Part shown: piece after piece, positions 49,801 through 62,300 of the stretch
Numbering within the stretch: position 1 is the stretch's first letter
Layout: each line of letters starts with the position of its first letter
Origin: Rachycentron canadum
Taxonomy: Eukaryota > Chordata > Actinopteri > Carangiformes > Rachycentridae
DNA: 64,000 nucleotides
Assembly (NCBI GenBank): GCA_038496675.1
Contig: CM076650.1
Location: 26,598,564 to 26,662,563 of the forward strand
Direction: 5' to 3'
The notes under the pieces: generated by a model
The model's database searches: none
Told to the model about the DNA's origin: nothing
The model's input: only the letters and a program-made list of their open reading frames with translations
Program-made: the position numbers and the translations under genes

Positions 49801-50612
49801 TGGTGTTGACTGTAGGTTTTCATTTAAACACGCCAGGGTCTAAAATAATAAACATATCATACACATATAATCCCAGTAGAACTTGTGTCATGGTCTTTTA
49901 TTACTCTTATTCATCTTGATAAACACAGCTGATAATAAATAATATCAGAATTAGGAGCATCAATGGGAACAGAAGTACAATGACATTAGCTGTGTATAAT
50001 TCTAAAAATTATTTATTTTTATCATCCAGAGTGAACTCATCCCCGCTTTAACCCATCAGACAGTAAAAACAAGTCTTTTCTTTGTTTGGATTCTCATCAT
50101 CACAACGTGGTCGCAGGGTCCAGATCAAAGCGTAGTCACATGATCTTTTTGGCTAATGCTTCAATCATATGATCCAATGTGATGTTCATAATGAAAATGA
50201 TAGTGATGATGATGGACCTTAACCTAATCATGATGATGGGTGACAGGAAGCCAGAGGACAAGCCTCCCTCCCTCCCTCTCTCTCTCTCTTTCTCTCTCTC
50301 TGGTTGTAAATATCTAAATCAATACAAATCTTTTTGGCCTGTAGTCATCTTCTTGCTATTTTCTGCTCTATTTCTCCTCCATCCTGACAGATCAATTACC
50401 ACAGAATCTAATCTAAGGTATCTGTGTGTGCATGCTTGTGTCTGTGTGCACGTTTTTGTCACTTCTTTTTGACCTTTTTCTGGTATAAACTCTATCTGGT
50501 TCTAATGAGGCAGAATATCATGTCTAAGGTTCTGCTTCATGTTTGGTTCAGACTCCTCAAAATCAATGGAAGTCAGTGCAATCTCCTAATAAAAATAACT
50601 ACATAAACATGT

Positions 50613-50618
<6 letters not shown>

Positions 50619-50690
<72 letters not shown>
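50619..50690. repeat. (GT)n microsatellite, about 72 bp
   Basis: Pure GT repeat followed by CGTGCGCG-type variants to about 50731. Confidence 0.95.
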
Positions 50691-50694
<4 letters not shown>

Positions 50695-51859
50695 CGCGTG
50701 CGTGTGCGTGCGTGCATGCGTGTGTGTGTGTGAAGTATGTTCTCCATCCTCTTTGACATGAGTCGTCAGTCTGACTGGCTACCCTGGAACAACATTAACA
50801 AGACTTCCTGTTCTCTTCGTACTCTCTTTTATGTGTTTATGTAAACCTGCACTCTGTCTCTTTGCACTTTATTTTACCTGCCACTTCCTCTCAGTTCCTC
50901 ATTTCCTGCCATCCCTTCCCCACCTCCACTCAGTTTCTCCACATTTTATTCCTTAGCCACTTCATACTCCCTCTCCACTTTATTCTCTTTGAAGAAAGAA
51001 AGCACGAGAAAAAGATCTAATGATATTTTACTACTTCCTGGTTCTCACCGAATGGTAGGCTGTTATTGACTCGTCATAAGTGACTGCCATATAATGCAGG
51101 CATTCAGAGAGTCTGGATGGCATTAGACTGAAGGCAGCGGTGATTGGATTACAGCGAAACCTTATCTCCTGAATATGGTTTGTGGTGTGTGTTTGGCTGT
51201 GGAGAGTGGTACATGGGGTTGATAGTTGCCTTTTATCCAAGATGAGTTCAGGTCCACTTACTGTCATCCATGTTTCACATTATGGATGCAACATTAAATG
51301 TAAACATTATTTTTAAACTACACTATACATCTCAGTGCTCAGTGGAGTTGGTGGGTGTGACAAGTCCTTATACCTTAGTCAACTGTAACTGACAACACAA
51401 TCAAATTTGAATAGTTTTATCATGGTGAGAATTTTACGAACTTTGAGTTCCAGTCAGCAAATGGAGAACCAGTGAAAATTAATGAAAGGATGTTTCTGCC
51501 GCTTTATCTTTATTGGTTAATGATAACAAGTTAATTCACTGTGCCACTAAAAAGCTCATAGAAAGGGCTGGTAAAACAGAGCCAACCCAATGGGACTTGT
51601 CCTGGTGTGCTGATGACCAGTCCAACCATGAAGGTCTTTGTTGCTCCTCCATTGTGCCTGGTCCATTGAAGGTTGTAGGGAATCTCTCTCTCTGGTTCTG
51701 CATTATCTCCCTTCAAATTAAAAGCCCTCTGCAGACTCCTACAAAGTCCAAAACACTGCATCTGGCTGTGGACGGACACACACCTACACTATGCTATGTT
51801 AGTGATGTCACAGTATGTCCAAGCTGAACAAGATTAGGTCTAAATCGTGACTATACGTG

Positions 51860-52240
51860 ACAAGGTTTTAGCTCAGGTAAAAGGACTCAAATGCACGACT
51901 CACAAACTCAGATCAAAGTTCAAGGTTTATTTCCAAGGCAAGGTTTGGTACATAGGTGATCAATCAGTGGGGCAACGGGATCCAACATCAGCAGGCAAAA
52001 AAGCAAAAACTGGTCTTAACACAAGAGAGCAACAATGGAAGACCACTACAACGTAAGGAGGGTACAGACACAGGGGAAGATGAGGTTTAAGTATAGACAG
52101 GAGCAGGGAGACAATTAGCCACAGATTAGACACATTAGGGCAGAGCAGGTAATCACAGAGGTGGGAAACACAGGAGGACAGGAAGTGAAGAGACCTGAAA
52201 CAAGGGACAAAGTAAAACAGGGTTTGTCACTATGGGCTAT
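51860..52240. repeat. Probable interspersed repeat, class uncertain
   Basis: Sequence such as AAGGTTTATTTCCAAGGCAA, the runs around CAGGAGCAGGGAGACAATTA, and GGGAAACACAGGAGGACAGG resembles a common low-complexity teleost transposon or LTR fragment from memory. No coding capacity, and the borders are approximate. Confidence 0.35.
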
Positions 52241-52310
52241 GGATGGGGCCAGGCTCAGGCTCAGGCCATGGGGTGTATACACTGGGCCACAAGAAACACA
52301 AGCATGTGGA

Positions 52311-52345
52311 CAAGACAAGACAAGACAAGACAAGACAAGATAAGG
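52311..52345. repeat. (ACAAG)n pentanucleotide array
   Basis: About seven ACAAG units, 150 bp before the 28S-like fragment. Confidence 0.9.
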
Positions 52346-52491
52346 TAAGCTTAGTAAGATTAGTTACAGTGAAGAGCTGGCAGGTGGAGGTTAAGGCAGG
52401 GCTGCTTGATGTTTTAGAGGTGGCTGATCTGAACCACGAGGTAACCTGAGGAAAAGCTTTCTTGGCGCGGTGTTTTGAGTAAACCAGCAAA

Positions 52492-52686
52492 GTTCAACTG
52501 CTGTTCACATGGAACCCTTCTCCACTTCGGCCTTCAAAGTTCTCGTTTGAATATTTGCTACTACCACCAAGATCTGCACCCGCGGCGGCTCCACCCGGGC
52601 CCACGCCCTAGGCTTCCGTGCTCACCGCGGCGGCCCTCCTACTCGTCGCGGCGTAGCCCTCGCGGCTCCTGTTGCCGGCGACGGCA
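52492..52686 (-). rRNA. Fragment of 28S rRNA gene, antisense, displaced
   Basis: The reverse complement reads characteristic 28S rRNA: CGCTACGCCGCGACGAGTAG-like start, GGAGCCGCCGCGGGTGCAGA, TCTTGGTGGTAGTAGCAAAT, ATTCAAACGAGAACTTTGAA, GGCCGAAGTGGAGAAGGGTT and CCATGTGAACAGCAGTTGAA. About 195 nt of a mature rRNA of about 4 kb are present, with no flanking rDNA, so this is a pseudogene fragment. It is far GC-richer than its surroundings and is sandwiched between two pentanucleotide arrays. Confidence 0.9.
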
Positions 52687-52718
52687 ACAGATATGGTCAA
52701 ATAACATACGGTAGGATA

Positions 52719-52850
52719 TGGTAAGATAAGATAAGATAAGATAAGATAAGATAAGATAAGATAAGATAAGGTAAGATAAGATAAGATAAGATAAGGTAAG
52801 ATGAGGTAAGATGAGGTAAGGCAGGATAAGGTAAGGTCAGATAATTTAAA
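52719..52850. repeat. (ATAAG)n pentanucleotide array
   Basis: About 24 ATAAG/GTAAG units starting 33 bp after the 28S-like fragment. One base different from the ACAAG array on the other side. Confidence 0.95.
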
Positions 52851-53413
52851 GCAAAATGTAGCTTTATTGATTTCTGTAGGAAAATTCACAAGGTACAACA
52901 TCACAAGGGGAAAATTAGAAAAATGAAATAGAGACACTTTATACAATAACTATACAATGCAATGTTGGATGTTACTCTAATACATACATACATGTTGAAC
53001 ATACACAGTGCACTGAGCTGAGGGTGTGGGGTGCTGGCTGAATGGGTGAAGTGGGAGCCGAGGACAAAGACAGAGAGAGTGAGAGGGAGAGAGGGAAGGA
53101 GAGAGAGAGAGAGAGAGAGAGAGAGCAGTTAACATGTTGACCAGTTGGTCATCATGATACATTAAGTCTCATGTTACAGTAAGACACCTGCAACTGGAGC
53201 TGGAGCTGGAGCTCAGAGGAAGACATCCAGCTGTTGGACATCAGGACACTGCTCAGACTGATCCATGGACATGTCAGTCAGACATCAGGACATCCACTTG
53301 TAGTCGTCACAGCTGCCTCACAACTGTCTTCATCTTTCTTCAGGTCACATCCGACACAGAAAACATACAAACTCCAGCTACTGTGTGTTCACGGACATAC
53401 TCACACTGCCGGG

Positions 53414-56400
53414 ATGTGGTCTTGTATAACAGACTTCTTCACCTATGAAACCACCAAGTCGGTGGTGGTGAAGAGCTGGACCATCGGCATCATCAATCGT
53501 GTCGTCCAACTCCTCATCATCACTTACTTCATCGGGTGAGTGTCTCCCTTCACGCTGGTCAATTTGGAGGATGATGCAGCATTTACTGAATTAAACAACA
53601 GCTGCAGAAATGTACCTTTAGTTTAATTTAGCTATACTTTATGTAAATATATGTGGAACTGATCACAACTAATACATAATAGGACAAGTTTAAAATGAAA
53701 GAATTCGTTTTAAAAAAAACTATTTATCATTTTTATTAGCTGCAAAGTATTATATCACAGAGAAATATATATCAACTCATATTCATGTTCAAATATAGAA
53801 CATGTTCATTTAGCACTAAAACAGATACTTTTAATAACATTTTATTGTAAAATACAAAACATATATGAAGGTAATTATAATGGTAATTATATTCTCATCC
53901 CTTTTTCCCCTTGAAATGTTCTTCTTTCATGAATTCAAAATTGATTATAAAAGTAATTTGACAACCAATCAAGTCCAGTCAAACAATATGCCATTAACTA
54001 ATGGGAGCATATTAGTTGTTTTGTGTAGTTTAAATTTAAATCTTTTAATTTTACCTTTAGTATGTCTTGTTAATTATCAAAATAATAATAGGATGTGTAT
54101 CACATGGGTTCAGGTTAACCTAGCTCAGAGATGTAATGTCAAGATTTAATGAAATTGAAGGTTCTTCTCTTCTGAATGTAAAATAGTTTTAGTCAGGAAA
54201 AACAACACACACACAACACACACAAACACAAAACACTGACTCAACACATTCACTTCCATCTATTGTACTTTTTAATTTGCTTTTCCTGATTTTTTTATCT
54301 TATCTGCTGTTACCATTTACAATCACTTCAATGTCTCTGCCAACTTGAAGCCCATGAACACCATCGTGTTCATCTGTTACGTTTTGGTCATCTGTTGTGT
54401 CCATTATGTCTATTTTTTGTTGTGTTTGTTCATTTACACTGATCAGTCATAACACCCCTGACCCTGGAGTCCTGGACTCCTCTAGACCTCTGAAGCTGAG
54501 CTGTGGTATCTGGACCAGGACCTTAGCAGCAGATCCTTGTAGTCCTGAAGTTTTGAGGTGGAGCCTCCATGGATCAGACTTGTTGGTCCAGCTCATCCCA
54601 CAGATGCTGGATTGGACTGAGATCTGGGGAATTTGGAGCCAAGTCAACACCTTGAACTGGTTGTTGTTCCTTAAAGCTCCTGAACCATTGTTGCAGTGAC
54701 AGGGAGCATTATCCTGCTAAAAGAGGCCACTGCCATTAGGGAAGACTGTTTCCATGAAGGAGGGGACTTGGTCTGGACAATGTTTAGGGAGGTGGGACGA
54801 GCCAAAGGAACATCCACATGAATGGACCCAAGGTTTCCCAGCAGAACATTGACCAAAACATCACACTGTCTCCACCAGCTGCTCTTCTTCCCATAATGCA
54901 TCCTGGTGTCATGTCTTCCCCAGGTAGAGACATACACACTCCAGACCATCCACATGATGTAAAAGAAAACCTGATCCATCAGACCAGACCACCTTCTTCC
55001 AGTGCTCCATGGTCCAGTTCTGATGCTCACATGTCCATTGTAGGATCTTCTGGTGGTGGACAGTGGTCAGCATGGACACCCTGACCAGTCTGAGGCTACA
55101 CAGCCCCATACACAACAAACTGTGATGCTCTGTGTTCTGACACCTTTCTATCAGAACCAGCATGAACTTCTTCATCAGTTTGAGCTCCAGTAGCTCTTCT
55201 GTTGAATCAGACCACACGGTCCAGCCTTTTGGTCAAAGTCAAAGTAGCTCACATCCTCACACTTGACCATTTTTCCTGCTTCAACACATCAACGTCAGGA
55301 CTAAATGTTCAGCTGCTGCCTGATATATCCACCACTGACAGGTGCTTTGGTCATAATGTTATGGCTGATGAGTGTATATGTTTTTGTGTTTTTTATATTG
55401 CACCTGGAGAAATGCTGTTCTGCTGTGCACTTCTTGTATGGTCTGAATGACAATTAAGTTCACCTTTAACATTTAGGCACTACTCTGAAACACATAAACT
55501 GAAAGACTGAAACATAGGAACTGAAAGACTGAAACACAGGAACTGAAACACACAGGAACTGAAACACACAGGAACTAAAACACACAGAAACTGAAACACT
55601 GAAACACAGAAACTGAAAGACTAAAACACACATGAACTGAAATACATAGGAACTAAAACACTGAAACACACGTGAACTGAAACACTGAAACACACAGGAA
55701 CTGAAACACACAGGAACTGAAACACACATGAACTGAAACGCACAGGAACTGAAACACTGAAACGCACAGGAACTGAAACACTGAAACAAGCAGGAACTGA
55801 AACACTGAATCACAGAAACTGAAACACTGAAACACACAGAAACTGAAACACACAGGGACTGAAACACACAGGAACTGAAAAACACAGAAACTGAAACACA
55901 CAGGGACTGAAACACACAGGAACTGAACCACTGAAAAACACAGGAACTGAAACACACAGGAACTGAAACATTAAATTACAGTAATTAAAAAACACAGAAA
56001 CTCAAACACACAGCAACTTAAACACTGAAAAACCCACAAACTGAAACACACAGGAACTGAAACACTGAATCACAGGAAGTGAATCACTCACAAACTGAAA
56101 CACTAAAACACCCAGGAACAGAAACACACATGAACTAAAACACTGAAACACCCAGGAACTGAATCACAGGAACTGAAACACACAGAAACTGAAACACTGA
56201 AACACAGGAACTGAAAGAGTAAAACACACAGGAACTAAAACACACAGGAACCAAAACACTGAAACAAGCAGGAACTGAAACACTGAATCACAGAAACTGA
56301 AACACTAAAACACAAAGGAACTGAAACACTGACACACACGTAAACTGAAACACTGAAAAACACAGAAACTGAAACACACAGGAACTGAAACACATAGGAA

Positions 56401-56642
56401 CTGAAACACACAGAAACTGAAACACACAGGAACTGAAACACACAGGAACTGAAACATTGAATCACAGTAACTAAAAAACACAGAAACTCAAACACACAGC
56501 AACTGAAACACTGAAAAACCCACAAACTAAAACACACAGGAACTGAAACACTGAATCACAGGAAGTGAAACACACAGAAACTGAAACACTGAAACACCCA
56601 GGAACTGAAACACACATGAACAGTTTGAGCTCAGTGTCTTAT

Positions 56643-56695
<53 letters not shown>

Positions 56696-59227
56696 ACGCT
56701 TCAGGTGGGTCTTCATCAATGAAAAGGCCTACCAGGTGAGAGACACAGCCATTGAGTCCTCTGTGATGACCAAGGTCAAAGGTTTTGGAATCTACAATGA
56801 CAAAGTCATGGATGTTGCAGACTACGTCACACCTACACAGGTATGAATAGACACTCGATAGACGTGTTGTGTTGTGATGTGTTGTGATGTGTTGTGTTGT
56901 GTCGTGCTGTGTCATGTTGTGTAGTGTTGTGTTGTGATCTATTTTGGCATGTTGTGATGTGTTGTGACGTGTTACGTTGTGCTGTGTCATGTCGTATCGT
57001 CATGTGATGTGATGTGATGTGTTATGTTGTATCGTGTCATGTCATGATGTGTCGTGTCATGATGTGTTGTGTCGTGATGTGTTATGTTGTGTTGTGATGT
57101 ATTTTGTAGTATTGTGTAGTGTTGTGTAGTGTTGTGTAGTGTTGTGTAGTGTTGTGTAGTGTTGTGTTATGTTGTGTTATGTTGTGTCATGTCTTGATGT
57201 GTCATGATGCATCGTGATGTGTAGTGATGTGTTATGTCGTGTAGTGTCGTGTCATGATGTGTCGTGTCGTGTTGTGATGTGTTATGTTGTGTTGTGTCGT
57301 GGTCTGTTATGTTGTGTTGTGTCGTGATGTGATTTGTTGTGTCATGTCGTGTTGTAATCTATTGTGTCGTGTCATGTCGTGATGTGATGTGTTATGTTGT
57401 AATGTGATGTGATGTGATGTGATGTGATGTGTTGTGTCATGTCATGTTGTGTTGTGATCTATTGTGTTGTGTCCTGTCGTGATGTGCCATGTTGTGTCAT
57501 GTAATGATGTGTCCTGATCTATTGTTGTGTTGTTGTATTGTTATGATGTGATACATGTGTTTTCTACAGGGGGCTTCAGTCTTCTGCATCATCACCAAAC
57601 TCATCACTACAGAGAACCAGGTCCAAGGATACTGTCCTGAGGTCAGATGTTGTTACTACCATTACTGCAATACTACTGCCATTACTACTGTCTCACCATC
57701 ACTCATACTTACCATCATTACAAGCTAAGCTAAGATTGGCTAGATGAAGTAATGCTGCATCTTTCCACTGAGTAAGTAATTAAAGCAAACAACACCAACC
57801 AAGACCCTGAGGATAACAGTTTTAATATGTATTTTAGCATGGTATTTCAGCTCAGTTCAACAGCTAAGGGTACAACTGTTGAAACTAAGGACCTTAAAAC
57901 TTCAAGTGTTTGTGAAAACAGTTGTGTGTTTTCAAAGTTACAAGCGGGTGAACATAGAGTGGGAACAGCTAGTGATCAATGCTAAAATCCTCCAGACCGT
58001 CTTGACTCAGCCACACCTCAAGAAGCCAAACAGTGTATTCAGTTTCATTAGACTTGTCTGTGGAAGTCCATAAGAGTCAAAACATGGACCTCCCCTCTTC
58101 CTTCACTGGCCAACGTGTCCTCGTCTGCTCAAAGCCGACAAGACACGATGCATAAATATCACATTTCACATCTAATTAGATGAAGTCAGATAAAGTTAGT
58201 TGCACTGACCAGAGCGGAGCCACACAATAATTAGATTTGATGATTTTCTCATACCATTTGCAATGGTATTTATTTTAACATTTATTTATTAGTTTTCTGG
58301 TCCTCCCATCATTTGAACATCAGTACAGAACTGTAACCAAGCATGAACTGAAAGTTCACACACTGAAAAGTGTGTTGTTGTTGTTGTGTGTGCTTGTTTG
58401 TGATTGGATGTTATCCAGAGTGAGAAGAAGTACACTTGTACCCAGGACAGCGACTGCACCAGACACCTCAATAAACCAGGGAGTTATGGTAAGACCTTCT
58501 ATCTCTCGTTTTCTTATCATCTCATCTCTGCCTCACAATGTTTAATCACAATCACACTTCTGCATGTGTTTATTTCATGTTTTATTTGTTTGTTTGAAGG
58601 TTTGTCTTTTCCTCCTCAGGGATTCTCACAGGGAAATGTGTTCCATTCAATACCACCATCAAAATGTGTCAGATAAAAGGATGGTGTCCTGCCGAGATAG
58701 ACACCATCAAGACGTAAGATGATGCTATGCATGTGACAGAGAGATTTTCTCCACTATCACAACTATGTGCTTTTATTCTAATGAAGACTAATGACCTGTC
58801 TTTCTTTATTTAGGTTTATAGTCTAACGGTAGATGTTGAAAGTCCACAAAGTCTAAAGGTAGATGTTAAAGGTCCATACAGAGTAAAGGTAGATGTTAAA
58901 GGTCCATACAGAGTAAAGGTAGACCTCCACGTGGTCTTTGATAAGAAAAGGCTGAAACTTGAGTATAGATATATCTTCTTTTGGATATCAATACTTTAGA
59001 TAAAAGTGTAAAATTTGGACCTTTAAGGACACAGTTGTGCATGTGTCTCTCCTTTGCTTCTATGTTCCTCACTTTCCATCTCTCAGGACTCCAATGATGG
59101 AGGTGGAGAATTTCACTATCTTCATCAAGAACAGTATCCGCTTCCCAACCTTCAACTACACCAAGTATGATTTTAAACATGATGATGTTGATGATGATTA
59201 TACTAATACTAAAGGCTACTGACACAC

Positions 59228-59325
<98 letters not shown>

Positions 59326-62300
59326 CGCGCGTGCGTGCAGAGGGAACTTCCTTCCTACTATCACTGGTGATTACATCCAAAAATGTAACTTTGACATGAT
59401 CAACAACACCTACTGCCCCATCTTCAGAGTGGGGGACGTGGTCCGCTATGCCCAGCAGAACTTCACTAAACTGGCAGACAAGGTAGAGTCAACACATGAT
59501 TTTCTGGTCCCTCAGTGCTGAATGATGTATTGATTTAACATTTGATCACTTCTCCTTCAAAGTTATATCAGTGGTGTTTTTTAAGGAACTGAAATCAAAT
59601 AGTTCCTCTACATATCCCATAACCATTATAAATATTTAGAAATAATTAACTATCTGTTGTTATAAGGTAGGTTAAAGGTCATGAATGTGAATAAGACAAT
59701 GTGTCAAATGACACTGCTACAGTATAAACCCCATTAATCCCTCAGAGTCTCCTCCTCCTCCATCAGGTGTCTTCAGAGCCTTGTTGCTCCTGATGCTCTG
59801 AGCTGTTTGTTTCTCCTTCAACTAGAGAATCAGTTCTTTCTAACAAGGCTGGGTTTGTCCTGTGTGACACTGACTTCAGTGATAAACTCATGAAGGAAGT
59901 TAGTTCAGATCTGGATCAGTCTTAGCCTTTGACTGGAGTATTGCTGCTTTTCATCTGTGTGTTTATCCATCCATTCTCATCCTCAGAGTGAGGAGAAGTT
60001 GCTCTGAGTTTATTGTAGTAACAGAATAAAGACAGAGACATGGACAATAAGATATTTAGAGCATTAGAGGCTTTGGAGCTGATTTTTCATCATTACTGCT
60101 CCAAAGAATGAGCAGAACTCAGATCAGATAAAGAGAGAAACTTCAAAGCTTCAGCTCTAGAAAAACACAAACACATGTGTGTAAGTTTCTGTGTTGAAGT
60201 TTCCTTTGGTTTCTATGGTCACCAGTCCATTCTCTTATTTTGAAAGGGAGGAGTGATTGGAATAAAGATTGGCTGGATGTGTGATCTGGACAAGTCAGAC
60301 GACCAGTGTAACCCCTCATACTCTTTCACCCGACTGGACGCCATGTCACAGAAGAACGCTGTCTCTCCAGGCTACAACTTCAGGTGCTTCAGGCTCTGTC
60401 CAGAGAACTTGTCTCCGATGCAGATATTCACAAACATGATCCTATAGCAACATAACATTAGCACAAATTTCCCATTTTCACACATGAAATATAAAAATAT
60501 ATAAAGGTTCATGTCTTTGTTTGACAGTTTATTAACCTCCAATCCAACCCTATAAATGATCACCTAGGTTTGCCAAATACTATAAGACGGAGAACGGGAC
60601 AGACTACCGCACGCTGGTCAAAGCCTATGCAATCAGGTTTGATGTTCTGGTCAATGGAAACGTGAGTATACAGTATATATCTTATCATTCCCAGTCAAAA
60701 TAACTTGTTTGAATGTGTCCATTCAGTACTTGCATAAGTATGAATGACAGACATAGGGATTTGGTTCTGTCAACATTTTGACAGCTCAAAATGGAAGCTG
60801 CACGTTGTTCTTCAAAATTAATAATTTTAAGGATCTAATGTGTCACAAATGTCTCACCAAAGCTCTTCATAGAACAGTACATGCAACCTCAATGACAGTA
60901 CAGCCTTGCTGTTCGGGCCTGGGACTCTGAAAGAACAAACTGTGTATGTTTCCTGTGGGTGGTCCAGTCACCTCTAAGGTCACCTACAAGAACTAAGTTC
61001 TTGTACAACTACATTTATGAACCTGCTGATACAATCTTCTGATCTACTCATATGATATGAAGCATCCAGAGCCCTCAGGTAGTCTAGGGCAGGTTTACTC
61101 AGCACCAGGTGAAGCACCTTTTACTTTCTCTGCTCCTCATCTGTAGAACAAGTTTTCTAAATAAACTGAGATCAGCTGAAGCTGTCAGCTCATTTAAATC
61201 AAGGCTTAAAACACTGTTTGCTGCAGCTTGACAATACTTCATAAACAATAACATTGTCCTAAGTCTCCTCCCTTCAACCTTTCCTTGATCAGACATATTC
61301 AAATACTTTTACCTTTAAATTATTTTTTGTTTTTTTTAATTGCCCTCTTCATTTTCTGTTTTTAATGCTTATGCTATATATGAGCTATATAAGCTGATGT
61401 GCTATATAAATAAACTTTGTAGGCAGGCAAGTTCAACATGATCCCCACACTCATCAACATGGTGGCAGCCTTCACATCAGTGGGAGTGGTGAGTTGCACT
61501 GGTACAAAAGTTCATTATGCTCCAATAATTTTTCATTCAGGTCTGATTACACATTTACACTTTTACATCTAATTTTAATTGTGTTATATAATTCTAATAA
61601 TTTTATAATAATATTCCTGATTTTATTCCTACATAGGGTACAGTGCTGTGTGACATAATACTGCTGAACTTCCTGAAAGGAGCTGAGCAGTACAAGGCCA
61701 AAAAATTTGAAGAGGTAAAATATATGGTGGTGCTCAGAGCTCAAACCACTGCAGCTTAAGAAAGCACGGGCAATTAGTCAAATAATAGAAAAACAAGTTC
61801 AAAAACATCTTCATAAATTTGACAAAACATGTGGTAAAAACCTTAATATGGACAAACATGATTTAAATACATGACCCTGTAGCCATTTTCACAAGATTCA
61901 ACAGCCACAAATCAGTGTATCTGAACCAGGTCCACCACTTTTGTGTGTCCCCCTGGAAACATTGTGAGTGTCTGTGTATTTGGTTGTGTGTATTTGCAGT
62001 GAGCTTCATAGGTTGCAGCTGTGTTGACATCTCAGGGCCACAGAAACAATTAACTGGCTCTTAAGATAAGAAATTAAAAAATTAATGATGGCCTGTGTAA
62101 ATGTTTGGGAGCCCTGTTAAATGAGAAATCTGTAGGTTTTTGCCGTCGCTAGCTAGCTAACATTACCTTCAACAGCTTTGTATTTCAGTCCAGTCTAGGA
62201 GAAAAGTTCTGAATTCAGCATCAAACTTCATTTCTTTACTCACCAACATCAGTTTCATTAGCAAGAACCAGACCATCAACAGGGTGTGTTTGAGTCATTT

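Larger units (their letters stand above)
48871..53413. other. Intergenic region between divergent pold4 and p2rx3
   Basis: No protein-coding exon recognised. It holds a LINE-like fragment (49400-49800), a pure (GT)n tract (50619-50690), an unassigned interspersed repeat (about 51860-52240), two pentanucleotide arrays flanking a 28S rRNA fragment (52311-52850), and a (GA)n run at about 53096-53125. The p2rx3 promoter and 5' UTR should be in the last few hundred bases. A CTGGAG triplication (53192-53212) precedes it. Confidence 0.5.

Noticed and set aside
55466..56537. Minus-strand frames rich in FQFLCVSV
   Set aside because: Minisatellite in p2rx3 intron 1; the frame follows the repeat and is opposite to the gene.
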